Shown piece by piece: positions 43,285 to 54,704 of a DNA stretch of 64,000 bases; positions within the stretch are counted from its first letter, which is position 1, and each line of letters starts with the position of its first letter. The translations under genes were made by a program, and so were the position numbers. Source of the DNA: Piezodorus guildinii (lineage: Eukaryota > Arthropoda > Insecta > Hemiptera > Pentatomidae); assembly GCA_023052935.1 (NCBI GenBank), contig CM041297.1, positions 110,661,563-110,725,562 on the forward strand, written 5' to 3'. Under the pieces are notes generated by a model. It ran no database searches, had not been told where the DNA came from, and worked only from the letters and a program-made list of their open reading frames with translations.

Positions 43285-43770
43285 TTATTAATTTATCGGC
43301 TCGACAGGCGCCTGATGCTGCCCTTGGCCCTCTCAACTGCCCTTTCCCAATCACTTAGGTCAGCAGCATGTCTGCTGGATACTCCTACTATCCTCAAGTC
43401 CTCAGCCACGGAGTCCTTCCACCTTCCCTTCGGTCTTCCACGTGGTCTGACTCCATCCGGGGTCCCATAATATAATTTCTTTGCGGCTCTACCTTCATCC
43501 ATACTGATTACATGTTCCAGTCATTTTAAACGCTGAATTCTCACAAAACGAGAAACTCGGAGATCGTCGAAAAAGTCGTAGATCTCTTTGTTCTTCCTTA
43601 AGCGATATGTGCCATTCTCTCTAACTGGCCCTAAGATACGTCTCAACACTTTCCTTTCAAACCTATCTATATTTTCAGCCAGGATTTGCGTAGGGTCCAG
43701 GTTGCACTGGCATAGGTCAGTACAGGTCGGATGATTGTTTTGTATATAATCATTTTGGTCCTCCTACTTA
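43285..43770 (-). pseudogene. RTE-like ORF2 C-terminal relic
   Basis: The minus strand, best part 43,293-43,502, reads MDEGRAAKKLYYGTPDGVRP then RGRPKGRWKDSVAEDLRIVG and ends RLSSR. Upstream in neighbouring frames are ENIDRFERKVLRRILGPVREN, RLRKNKEIYDFFDDLRVSRF and VRIQRLKWLEHVISM. This is the complete C-terminal signature of RTE-type ORF2 (FERKxLRRIxGPxRENG, RLxWxxHV, RGRPxxRWxD). The catalytic RT core is absent. Confidence 0.75.
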
Positions 43771-44189
43771 GAAGCTTACTTCGGAGAAAACTTCTTAGAG
43801 CGAAAAATCATGTTTACTTGGTCATTAATGTTAACATATTCTAAAAAAGGATTAGTTAAGGTGCTTCCTTTGCATTAGTTTCCACTGAGATTCCTTATCT
43901 TTAGGTGATATTTTGCTTAGTCAAAATAAAAATATAAGACAAATCTTTATTTAATGTTTTTAATTATTAAAAAGGAAAATTCGCTGCACATACGGTTAAC
44001 AAAATTTGCAGTGTGTATGGCGATGATGCCTTGGGAGAAAGCACCGTCCGTTATTGGTTTGCTGGGTTCAGAATCTGAAATTTTTACTTGGGTGCTTGAG
44101 TTGAAGTGCTTGCTTGGGTCGTCCTTCAACTCTTCTCGGTCGACGGAATAGAAAAATTACCTGAAAGATAGCAGCTTGTAATTAATTTA
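43771..44189. other. Spacer, nothing recognised
   Basis: Between two divergent LINE relics. No gene supported. Confidence 0.35.
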
Positions 44190-44680
44190 AATAGGCCATG
44201 TATAATTGGCTGATTAGACCCATACTGACTCATGGCTGTGAATCCTGGGTGTTACGGAAAACAGATGAACAAAAGATTGTTGTTTTCGAGCGAAGAATAC
44301 TGAGAAGAATTTATGGACCCATATGCGAAAATGGTCTTTGGAGAATTAGACACAATCGAGAACTTTATGAAAAGTATAAATATGTTCCAGCGGTGAGATT
44401 TATAAAAATAAGCAGGCTTCGTTGGGCTGGCCACGTTCAAAGGATGGCAGATGATTGTATCCCCAAGAGAATAATGAGCTATGTGCTGGTGGGCAAAAGG
44501 AAGAGAGGGTGACCCCGAATGAGATGGTTGGACTAGGTTGGAAAGGATCCAGTGCAGCTGGGGGCGTCAGGTCAGGCTGGTGGACGATGGCCAGTAATAG
44601 AGAAGAGTACGGAAGGTTTCTTCTGGAGGCCAGGGCCCGAACTGGGCTGTAGCGCCGAGGATGTATGTATGTATGTATAA
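44190..44680 (+). pseudogene. RTE-like ORF2 C-terminal relic with ATGT tail
   Basis: Open from 44,198 to 44,512: YNWLIRPILTHGCESWVLRK, FERRILRRIYGPICENGLWR, RIRHNRELYEKYK, RLRWAGHVQRMADDCIPKR and KRKRG, then a TGA and a further PRMRWLD piece. The 3' end is GCTGTAGCGCCGAGG followed by ATGT repeats (to about 44,675) instead of poly(A), a microsatellite tail known from RTE-type elements. 5'-truncated. Confidence 0.78.
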
Positions 44681-45632
44681 TTAAAAATGTTTTCAAGAAT
44701 CTGAGGTTTTTATTGAAATCACCAGTAAAAAACGTTATGAACCTATTTTACAATCCAATATAATTTAACAAAACACCTTGGTTTAAGTATAAAACGATAG
44801 AAATTTAAACTTTATCTTTCTTGTAATGTCAGATTCCACTATTTTGTTATTTCATACTACACTGTGCAAGTGCATTTTTTAAAATTTAAGAATGTTCTCC
44901 TCTTCTCTATTCACCCTCTTCCACCTTTATTTGATTTTCCATTATTTCTTCTCTCAATTCTTCAAGCTCTTTTGGTCGTGTCTTGCCGTTCTTTATTGAT
45001 TTCGATTTCTTCCGCCTTCCCCTTATTCTTTTCCCTTTACATTTGCCTAGTATTTTGTTTCACTGACAGATGCGCTCATATATCTGTCAATATAGGTACA
45101 TAAATATACATTCTCCATCCTCCCACTTTATTCCCGAGAGGTAGAGTATATCAGGTTCCTGATTTAACCCCTCTGGAGTATATATATCATAAGTGGGTAG
45201 GAGGGAATATCCTTCATGACTCAGACCATTTCTATATCTTGGAAATTCAATACCGATAAATCTGTATTACCTGTATCCGGACTATCAAGCTGTAGTGTCT
45301 TATTTATGCGCATCGGATATTCCGTATAAAGTGCTTTCACATAAAATAAATGTTTGTTTTATTTGTTGTTTAATAAAATAATACTCATAACCATTCCTTT
45401 ATACTAAATAAAAAGTATCTGAATCTATTGGGGATCTAAGTTAAGCAGTTTATGGATTTGCATAATAAACTAGTAATATCCAGTACGATAATATATTACC
45501 TGAAATATTTCAATATTTGTATACATTTAATATCAGAGACACCCGTATAGTATATAATTACACGTATATAATTTTGGCAATCGTTCATAATGCAGGGTTC
45601 ATTTACCAAGGCTTATTAAATTTGAAACATGA
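44681..45632. other. Spacer with a weak hairpin
   Basis: No gene supported. CCTCCCACTTTAT (45,119) and ATAAGTGGGTAGGAGG (45,189) form an imperfect inverted pair of unknown meaning. Confidence 0.4.
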
Positions 45633-46011
45633 ATTGAGACGTTGATTTCCAAAAGGTACTAAAGGACATTTTTTACGAAATTGATATTTTGAAATATTTA
45701 TATTCTCCTCATTTAGTTTTATCTAAATCTTAAATTTGATCGTATCTCATGTCCTTTATTAACGTTATTTAGAAATGCTATTAATTTCTTAAGATACTAA
45801 TTACACATTTAGTTTCATTCTAAATCATACCAGAACATTTCATTTCATAACTTTAACATGGTTTTATTAATATAGCAAAGAAATAATTCTAGATTTTAAT
45901 GCGAAAAGACCGAAATTAGCTAGTTTAATAATATAGTAATGAGAAACTTTCGCGCTACCTGTAAAATTCCCCAGAATGGATATAGTACCTTTTGGAAATC
46001 AACGTCTCAAT
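45633..46011. mobile_element. GAGACG MITE, complete copy (379 bp)
   Basis: Left terminus ATTGAGACGTTGATTTCC then AAAAGGTACTA; right terminus TAGTACCTTTTGGAAATC then AACGTCTCAAT, near-perfect inverted repeats of about 29 bp. The interior is AT-rich and non-coding and aligns along its length with the 60-kb copy (TTTAGAAAT, ACACATTTAGTTTC, TAGCTAGTTTAATAATAT, GAATGGATATAGTACC). TSD not resolved. Confidence 0.8.
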
Positions 46012-46401
46012 TGCATTTAATGATTGTTGTAGGTTCCAAAAAATTATAGGTTGAAAGATCATTTAAAAAGGCTTAATACTTAGTAATTCGGTTCGGTTTT
46101 TAAGCCGATTGCCGTAAAAGAGGGAAGGAGAAAGATTTGGCTCTTATCATTTTTAACCATCGGGTTTTGTGACAAAGGATACCTGCATTACAGGGACTGG
46201 TTGAGTCCCAGCATTGCTTCCCGATCCCAGTGGTTATCAATGTCGAACTTAATTGATACCTAGAAAAAAATAAAATAGAATAAAACCTTAATATGACGTC
46301 TATATACCTAGTCCTGTCATAAATATTGTCACAAGGAAATATATAGGTATCAACAGTAAAATTTAGTATAGAGTATTACCATAAAATGTATTTCTATAGA
46401 G
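46012..46401. other. Spacer, nothing recognised
   Basis: A GC-richer stretch at 46,120-46,260 has no assignable feature. Confidence 0.35.
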
Positions 46402-46788
46402 GCTTAATATTTATTTATTGAGATATATTACAATTTGTTTCTATATGAAAATTAGTAATAGTGATATAAGTTCGCATTCTCACAATATATACAGTATACA
46501 ATGATAAAGTCAAATTATATAAAGTATAATATATATATAAAAAAACAAAACAATAAAACCCTCCCCCCCCAAAAAAAAAACAACCTAGAATTGAGATAAA
46601 TACAAATAAATGAAATAAAGAAGTAATAAATACATTAACATCATACACACAATCATAACTTTATACAATTTTTACAATTTGCTAAATGAACCCTAGGCTG
46701 GGCCTTTTCCTGCACTTGTAGAGGGAAAAGCGGAGTCCAAGAGATCCTAGCGCCTCGCTCTCAGCTGCGTCACTAGTGTGACTCAGTA
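46402..46788 (-). mobile_element. Jockey copy J7, 3' UTR fragment, minus strand
   Basis: The plus strand reads TTGAGATATATTACAATTTG, TAATAGTGATATAAG, AAGTCAAATTATATAAAG, GTAGAGGGAAAAGC.. and GAGATCCTAGCGCCTCGCTC, i.e. the J3 3' UTR reversed, cut within the GC-rich block. TATAGAG at 46,395 and 46,789 may be a 7-bp TSD. No coding part. Confidence 0.8.
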
Positions 46789-49582
46789 TATAGAGACTAA
46801 AAAAATAAATAAATTATTCAAAATGCCTCCCTTTTGCCTTGACACCACTGGCATATAATATCTGTGGCTAGTGGCTAGTCATCAAGCAGCACTTCTTGAG
46901 CTCTCAACTGCTCGGACCAGGGATTGCTAGAAGCTTTCCAAGTCACGGTGTGCTCTTGACATATCGTCTTGATAGTTTTTCACTTTTGTGGTTCCATCAA
47001 AGCAAACTGCTCACCAAACTATCACTGAAAAAGTTGATAATATATTTCCAGTGCTTTAATGATTTCTTGGGCTTCTTTAGAGCTGTGTGCGTACATTTTG
47101 GTGATTAAATTTTTCTAAGATTGTAAAACTTTTCATAGCGTTAAACGAAATCTTTCGATAAAGAGTATTGGTGTAATGGCCACCAATATATAGAGCACTT
47201 CCCATCTATCCAATCTAATTTGTTTTAATAAAGTGGTTAGCGTTTGTACTGTCATTTTTCAAAATGCATCTATCCTAAAGTTACTTTTTTTTTGCTTGAC
47301 AGTGATCTGACAGATATTTCCATTTTAAAGAAATAATTTGTGGTTTTCGTAAGGGCTTTCATTTGCTTTGAGAAGCCGCTGCTCTGACAGAATTTGCCGT
47401 TCTCATTCTGCAGGGACGACCCGGTCAAAGTCTGTCATATACAGGTAGTTCTCATTAGACCCATTTATAGTGCGGTACCTGAACATACGGCTGATACCCA
47501 AAGGTTTCGAAATGTTGAAATCCTTGAATTATTTAACTTTAACGCAATGTGACCACAGCTATTCGGTTTTCTTTATCACCCCACTCGATGTTAACTGAGC
47601 GAAAGAAAAATACATACGAATTGGAATTATTACCCTGGCATGTAAAAAAAGTAATCCGATAAAAGTGAGATTTATCTGAATAATACCATCCTTTAAACAA
47701 ATTTCAACTTTTGTAACAGGATTTGTGGCAGTACTAGGTACCTAAAATATAAGATCAATTTTTCTGTTGACAGTATGAACTAATAATTTAACGGAAAAAA
47801 TAAAATAAAAAATATATAAGTAGAAGTAACATCTTTAAATACACGGGAAAACTTAAAATATTATCTGAAGTCTAATTAAAACTGAATATCAATTATTCTT
47901 ATTGTTAGATAATTTTCAGTGAGAATCTACTGATAAATGATACATTTGAATTACGTAATGGAAATGGCATGGTTGAAATTAGACCGAATAAAATTTGAAA
48001 ATATGTCGGAAAAAGCCTGAAAGGAGTTTTGTTTAGGTACTGCGGGGAGAAACAAAGAGGTTGAAAAGACTGACACTTGTTTCTTGTGCATGGGTTGAGG
48101 GTTTGATGTGTAGGAGGGTTAAGATCCGGTAATTACTCATATTATTTTACAATAATCGAAATGGAATTAGATGGAAGCTCTTAAACTACTAAATAATAAT
48201 TAATAAACAACTTTTTATGAAAGAGTCGTGAAAACGGATTTGCTCGAAGCCTCAACCCGGACGTTATTTAAGTCGCTGAATTTTCTGCCGATCTGTGTAA
48301 TTCCGTTAAGGGTAAATAAATAAATATTGATAGGGTAAGCATAAATTTGACTCATAATAATTAAAATATTCTAGTAATGTATGTACAGCGGTGATACCGT
48401 CTCTTTGTAACGACTTTATTCCCTCTTCTTCTGCTTTGCCATTTCTTCTCTTTCTTGCAACTCCTTCCAGCTATAATTCTGTAACGATCTTCTATAATGC
48501 CGAGCGATTTGCGAATAATTCAGACAGTTTGCGACAACCTACTTGAAAACAGTCCACACTCGCAAGTGACTCTATTATATTTACCACAATGGACACTGGC
48601 CAGCGGTCACTTCATCGAAAATGCCTGTTGCGCTTGTACATAATGAATCCAAATTAATAGCAATAAACATACAAAATAAAATTGAAAATTGTGAAATATA
48701 AATATATGACTATTATGTAATATTTATTTTATCAATTTTACATGAGCTATTTTCCTCTCATTTAAGTGCTGAATAAACATATACCTTTACTTTTATAATA
48801 TCGTGTTTTATATTTCTTATTAGAATCAACAAATCACACGTGTTTTTGTTAATGAAGTTTTCTTTTTATGGCCCTCCCTTTTATCATCTTTTTAAATTTA
48901 AACTATTCATGGACCACCTATATAGTTTTAGATTTGATTGAAAATTCAATTGTCAATTGAGCAAAATCCTTAGGTTAAAGTTGAGAGCAATATTTTCCTT
49001 AAATATTGATATGAAAATTATTAAAGTTAATGAGATTTATTTTGTACTATAAAATGAGTAAAATTGTCATGAAATTTGTATTTTTTAATCTGTCACTTTA
49101 AAAATTTCATTAGTTGAATGATTTTTCTTTTAATTAATCCGACTGTTGTTGATTTCCTACTTGAACCTTGAGGAAATTAGGAACGTTTGTCCTGAGATGA
49201 AATTACGATTTCTTTAGAACTTTGTCATTTAAGCTGATTTAGCTTAATGAAGTCTAATATTGCATGATTCTCTCTTTCCTTGTGTCTTTCCCTTTCGTTC
49301 ATTGTTTTACTGTGTTTTCATCGTGAGCCCTATAAATATCTTGTTACTGTTAGCTTCGTTCAGCACAAGACGAATATTTTGTTTTTTTGGAACCGCTTTT
49401 AGGCAATTTATGACCATCGTCAATCCTAGGTTTGAATACTTCGATGTTTGTTCTCCTTTGAAATACAAGAGAGGATCTAAAGGATGACTAATTTATGGGT
49501 GTTCGAAGTTCAACATTATTGTAAGTCATGTAAATATTTAAAGGAATAAGTATATTTTATTAATGGTTTGGCAAATAAATAA
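46789..49582. other. Largely unique spacer
   Basis: No gene I can defend. On the minus strand around 47,390-47,440 a short reading (GRPCRMRTANSVRA) faintly recalls the GRPR helix-turn-helix linker of Tc1/IS630 transposases, but it is surrounded by stops. 48,240-48,620 is less AT-rich without recognisable features. Confidence 0.4.
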
Positions 49583-49815
49583 CAATTAAAAACTTGCACC
49601 TATACACTCATGAAGGGTCCTGGGTTGAGGACATGTAGAGATTTGCTGTTTCGGCTGTGCAAGAAGTCAGGTCCTTGCCCCTCAATTTTCGAATACCCAC
49701 TTTATAGAGGCTGGATGAACTCCATGAGAGCCTCTTTACCCATCGCTGCCGCCGATGTTGGAACCCGGGATCCAGAGAACAGTGATCAATCCACTAGACC
49801 TCGCCGCACCTACCC
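49583..49815 (-). mobile_element. SINE-B copy with tRNA head, minus strand
   Basis: On the minus strand: GGTGCGGCGAGGTCTAGTGG (A-box region), CCGGGTTCCAACATC (B box), a conserved body (AGAGGCTCTCATGGAGTTC, AAGTGGGTATTCGAAAATTG), then CCAGGACCCTTCATG, GTATAGGTGCAAG and a T-rich end. It is the best head-containing copy of the family. Confidence 0.72.
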
Positions 49816-51346
49816 AAAAAAACAAAAAAATGTTTGTTAAATATGTTTAACCTTACGTTTCCAGTTGATAGCCCGCTTAATGAAATTTTAACATTAATGG
49901 TATTTATAGCTACTCATTATCATAATCAGAATTTTCTATTTATATGCCGTTGAAGTCCTTACTGCGAGTAGTTTTTTCGCACGCCTGCATCAAGCCCATA
50001 ACCATTGTTTAAATTTACTTGGTGAATTTTATTGTACAGTTTTAAATATTATTAAAAAATATAAAGAAGAATTTTGTATGTAAATTCACTGTCTCCATGA
50101 CGAGAACTGTAGGTCTAATTTTTAAAATAATTTATATCCATGGCTTATAGATTTTTGTTTCAACGGAATATCTACTTTTCATTGATAGTCTTTTTAATAT
50201 GAAATAACTAAAAATTTGTAGTTTCCTTAGCAGTGTTTCTATCAGAAATATAATCTTTTAAAGTATATTTTATAAAGATTTTTTTTTCAATGATATATTC
50301 GCTATGAGTAGGACATCTAAAAATTTGGTTCGATCAAATTTTTCTGATGATGTCTAAGAAACTGCGAGGATAATGGTGAATAGAATAAATCGCTTTTTAA
50401 ATTGATTGAAATATAAAGGAAAATAAAACAAAAACAACACCCTCTAAAAATGACTTAATATTTGTTTTTAAATATTAATCAAAGTATAATTATTTTAAAA
50501 TGAAAATTCACTATGTCCTCACAGTGTCAAATAAAACTGATTCTTGTCGTATTTTGAGCTATCAAAAGTTATACTTAGTAGCCGTAAATTATTTTATATT
50601 CTCTTGTGGTAAAATATTTTTAAGATATATATTAAAATATTTTTTGTGGAGATGGCGGAAGACTAATCAGTGATAAAATGTTTTATCGAGAAAATACATT
50701 TTCACAATTATGTATTTATGGATAAATTATTTTATAAAAACAACTTCTGCCTTCAGGGTGTAATTAAGGGAATCTTTCTAGACTATTACGGCTAAAAGCT
50801 AATGGAACTTCATGAGGAAACTTTATGCTCTTCAAGTAAGAAAAAAAGTTTTGACTTTTAAAGCTCGCTATTATCTTTGATGGAGCTTTTTTCTGCAGGT
50901 TTAGTTTTATTTTAATGCATGTATAAGGTCAGTCCTAATTCTGATCTATTGTTTCATATTTAAGAACTGTAAATAGAGCAAATAATGTTATATTATTAAT
51001 GATGTTTATCAATTATTTCCAAACATGAAAAATCACTTATATATAATTAAAAATAAAGTATATACAGATGATCTATTCGTATTGGTTGTTGACTGTTGAT
51101 AATATTCACTAAAACATTTTTAAAATGTGTATGTATAAAACTTTTGTCATACATTAAACCAGTAAAAGCAGACCTAATGAAAGCACATTTAGCTTTGATA
51201 GTTGAAAAATAGAGACAAAAATACATCAAATCAGCATTCTTGTAAATGTAAAAGAATGGTGGGTTAATCTATGTAATAAAATAATAGATAATAATTATAA
51301 AATAAAATCGTGAATTGAGTATGGTTGACTGTGTGTATATATGAGA
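49816..51346. other. AT-rich spacer, nothing recognised
   Basis: No gene or repeat supported. Confidence 0.4.
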
Positions 51347-51585
51347 GAAGTTAGTTGTGATTGCAGTCAAAAAAACACACAATTAAGTATAAACTTAATT
51401 TAATGGTTGCGACGTTTCGGCCTATATTATAGGCCTTCTTCCGGGCGATTGAAGGAGTGAGAGTCACAACAACGCTCAGAATCGCCCTGAAGAAGGCCTA
51501 TAATGTAGCCCGAAACGTCGGCACCATTAAATTAAGTTTGTACTTAATTGTGTGTTTATTTTGTCTGCCCCTCAACTAACTTCTC
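51347..51585. mobile_element. Foldback element resembling inverted Penelope-type terminal repeats
   Basis: Two ~104-bp imperfect inverted arms (about 51,347-51,449 and 51,482-51,585) around a ~32-bp loop. Arm blocks, read on the plus strand at right, are ATCGCCCTGAAGAAGGCC, AGCCCGAAACGTCGGCACC, ATTAAATTAAGTTTGTAC, TTAATTGTGTGT and CTCAACTAACTTCTC. The CTGANGA...GAAAC(G) word pair is characteristic of hammerhead-bearing terminal repeats in Penelope-like elements; assignment to that class is inference. No coding sequence. Confidence 0.6.
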
Positions 51586-51869
51586 CCATAAAATAAAATC
51601 AGATATAATAATACTTGTAGAATATTTTCTGCGGGGTTACAACTCTATCTGCAATCAATCGCGTCTAAAAAGAATGCAGCCTGTGTAAGATCATAATTAA
51701 AACCTTCTGTTTCCACAACTTTAGTATATTTGCTGTTCATTGTTAGAACTTAACACATTCATGCCCGCGCGTAATACCGATAGCACGCTTTCGATTGTGT
51801 TATTTCAAGCTGAAAATATAAAAAATATGACGAACAAATATTTATTATAAAAACCTTTTTAATTACAAC
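51586..51869. other. Spacer, nothing recognised
   Basis: No feature supported. Confidence 0.35.
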
Positions 51870-52230
51870 TAACTAACTGCCGGGCGCTACGGTCCAACAA
51901 GGACCCGGGCCTCCTCAAGAACTTCAAGCCAGTCATTTCTGTCCTTCGCTCTAGCCCTCCATCTCCTCACTCCAAGCAACTTGAGGTCCTCCTCGACGTC
52001 TTCCAACCATCTCACTCCTGGCCTTCCTCTGTGTCTTTCTCCTCCAATTTTTCCATAAAGGAGTAGTCTTGGAATCCTAGTTTCTGGCATCCTTTCTACA
52101 TGTCCGAGCCATCTTAGGCGGGCTTTTTTCACAAACGATACCAGGTCTGGTTTCCCATACATTGTTCGGAGCTCACTATTTTTTCTTATTCGCCAAGAGT
52201 AATTTTCTTTAATTGTTAAAAACATCAATT
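51870..52230 (-). pseudogene. RTE-like ORF2 C-terminal relic with AGTT tail
   Basis: Open minus-strand frame of ~113 codons: NYSWRIRKNSELRTMYGKPD, RLRWLGHVERMPETRIPRLL, GERHRGRPGVRWLEDVEEDL, KLLGVRRWRARAKDRNDWLE and VLEEARVLVGP, stop. This is the RTE-type C-terminus without interruption. The 3' end reads CCGTAGCGCCCGGC followed by (AGTT)3 and no poly(A). 5'-truncated, so no RT core. Confidence 0.8.
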
Positions 52231-52649
52231 TTGTGTTGCTTGTTTTTAATTACAACTGCATTTAATAAAATACTATAGTACGTGCCAAGATAACACGACT
52301 TAATTCGAGCACCGCCACACAGTAAAAAACATGAATTTCGGCTTGAATGTTTTAAACAGATCTGGTCATAAAAAAAATCTGAATTGCTCCGTTTCTATTA
52401 ACGGGAAGGTTCATAGTATGGTTCCTTCATTTATAATAATGATTTATTTGTATTTATTTATTTTGTGTGGTTTATGTGGAGTAAGAAAAAGAAAGAAAAA
52501 AAAGAGACACATATTACACAGCGTCATAAATATTCGGAATTCGTATTATTTTGTTCGTTTGATAAATATTTTCTACAATTATTAGTTTATACAATACTAT
52601 GCTACAGCTACTTTTACATCAAAGTCGGCTGACCAGAAGTTCTTCTTTG
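52231..52649. other. Spacer, nothing recognised
   Basis: A chance AT-rich frame at 52,331-52,585 lacks any coding signature. Confidence 0.35.
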
Positions 52650-53172
52650 CACATTTTGTGTCTTTTTACGATTTTCTCAAAAACGACTCTAACGATTTTG
52701 ATCAAACTCAAAAAGTTTCATTCTGATTGAAATAGTCTGACGGGGTTGAATAGAGAAGGTATGAATTTTCTTCTTGTAAGTACCTTTAATTTTGTAGCAT
52801 TGATAAAGAACCTCTAAATATACGTTTTTTGAAATGTAATTTTTGTTTTTTCTAACATGTGAACAGTAGCATATCCGAATAATATACCATTGGAAAGCTA
52901 ATGATTTTAGAAAAATTATAATCTTGTATACAAAGTTGTAAAATGTAATGTATAGTGACGATGAGGGCTTAACCTTATTACTGATTATTATGTAACAATT
53001 TATTATTATTATGTTATTTAACCTAAATCATACATTTCTAAGAAAACTGGATAAACTTTTTATTTAAATTAACTCTAAGATTTATTCAACTTTAAGTTTA
53101 TTTAATAGTTCTTGCATTTATTTTATCAGCCGAGGTTAGTGAAAGTGGTGGGTCGCTCGCATCAGAATTTTT
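52650..53172 (-). repeat. AGTGAAAGT repeat family, copy 4
   Basis: Reverse orientation: TTGCACATTTTGTGTC, TTTTACGATTTTCTCAAAAA, then CATTGATAAAG, TAATATACCATTGGAAAGC and AGCCGAGGTTAGTGAAAGTG then CGCATCAGAATTTTT. The left CAGGGGACCC block is absent. Confidence 0.6.
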
Positions 53173-53956
53173 AATTGTGCTTCGTTATATTTATATATAA
53201 TATATAACAGTAAGATTTCTTCTTAGTAATGCTATTAAGTTAATTAATCTCTATTAGCTATATTAGGTTAACCTCTTCAAACACTTCTATTTATATCATT
53301 TGACGTCATGTTGGAAAAGATAGAAAATCTTTTGTTTCTTTTCGACCTCTGATTGGCTGACGTAATCTGTATCTCCCCTAAATCCGATTAGCTTTTCCAA
53401 TTGCCTTGATTTGTCACTGCACACGCCCCTCTTAGGGAAAGTAAAACCCTTTCTCTTGTGTTTGTACAGCTAATTTGAACTGCTGGCCCTAAGTTGGTAT
53501 CAGATTTTTTATCATTTTAAGGATGCTTGAACTTAGCGGATTCCATCAATTAAAATTCATAATTATTTAATATTGAAAATGTTAATATTTTAAAGTAATT
53601 TGGAGACATATATTCATGTTGATTGTTTGACATTTTATTTCCTTCATGGACCTATGCCAGTGGTCCAAGGGTATTTAAATTCACGTTAAAAGCTTCAGAC
53701 AAGTTTTAAAAATTTGCTTGTGACGCTCATATAGAATTTAATATCCATCCCTCTCTTTTTTTCCGTTATCAATAGTTCAGTAAAAGTAGAGCGTACCATA
53801 ATTAAGTGAATTATTCCGGGGCAAGAGTGTTAAGATGTCACCTTTGTTACCTCCAGTCAAACGGCTTCATTCAAAAGCTAGGCCATCCTCTCTGACTAGA
53901 ATAGAATAATAACTTGTGTAGTAATCCGCTTTATTTTGAAATAAAAAAAGGTTTTT
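53173..53956. other. Spacer, nothing recognised
   Basis: No gene supported. Confidence 0.4.
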
Positions 53957-54107
53957 TATTATTCTGGGACTAATGTCCTTTAAAAATGTAAAGAAAATAC
54001 AGGCTTGATGACTGGAACAGTTTGGTCATATATTATAACATCAAAAGCTAAAACTAAAATAATAAATTGAAGTTATATAAACTATGTACATATTCAAAAA
54101 TCAAAAT

Positions 54108-54704
54108 TATTTAGTGTCGGCCCGCAGAAGTATAGTCTGGACCCAAAAGACCGTACCCAGTTTGTAATGGAGACGCATTGGAAGATAGTTTCCATTTTTT
54201 TGCTCCATGTCCCGCATACCATGACAATAGAACCCGATTTATGCCCCTATTAAATGGTGTGAGTATTGATGGCTTTTATGAAATTCTTGCGAAACCCCTC
54301 GTAATAGACCTGAAATCATTATTTATTTTTGTCACAGAAAATCTTATAATACGATTTCAACATCTTTCTTCTCAGAATGTTAATCACTCTGTAATGTTTC
54401 GGGATTTGTTAGTGATTTGTAGGGATTTAGTATTTGTTTTATTACTATTATTTTTACATTATTTATTGATATTCTTATATTTAATTTATGTTATTGTATA
54501 TGTTGGAGGAAATTAATCATAAAGATAGCAGCACCTTTATGCTTATCGCTGTATATGTGTTTTGTTGTTTTTGTTTTAAATATTTATTCGAATTGTAATT
54601 AATATTGTATATTTGCTGGTGATAAACTTTATTAATTGTGCTGTGCCAGCCAGCTCTATTTGCATGGGGTTTGCCCTAAAAAACAAATAAATAAAGTTAT
54701 TATT
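54108..54704 (+). mobile_element. 5'-truncated LINE nested in LH4, 16-bp TSD
   Basis: Flanked by a perfect direct repeat ATTCAAAAATCAAAAT (54,092-54,107 and 54,705-54,720). Contains the end of an ORF2, an AT-rich 3' UTR and a GC-richer end (TGTGCCAGCCAGCTC, GCATGGGGTTTGCCC) with an (AAAT)n/TTATT tail instead of poly(A). Confidence 0.85.
54136..54516 (+). pseudogene. C-terminal ORF2 fragment of the nested LINE
   Basis: Reads SGPKRPYPVCNGDALEDSFH then FFAPCPAYHDNRTRFMPLL and continues open through LVIDLKSLFIFVTENLIIRF to the stop. The C..H..C arrangement (CNG..DSFHFFAPCPAYHDNR) is the zinc-binding C-terminal motif of I, R1 and Loa-group ORF2 proteins. Only the tail remains and it has no initiation codon of its own. 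The clade is inferred. Confidence 0.65.

Noticed and set aside
45119..45205. Imperfect hairpin CCTCCCACTTTAT / ATAAGTGGGTAGGAGG
   Set aside because: Single short inverted pair with no second copy or TSD; not enough for a feature.
47390..47460. Minus-strand reading GRPCRMRTANSVRA, reminiscent of a Tc1/IS630 transposase linker
   Set aside because: Only about 14 residues, flanked by stops and with no catalytic block or inverted repeat nearby; too weak to annotate.
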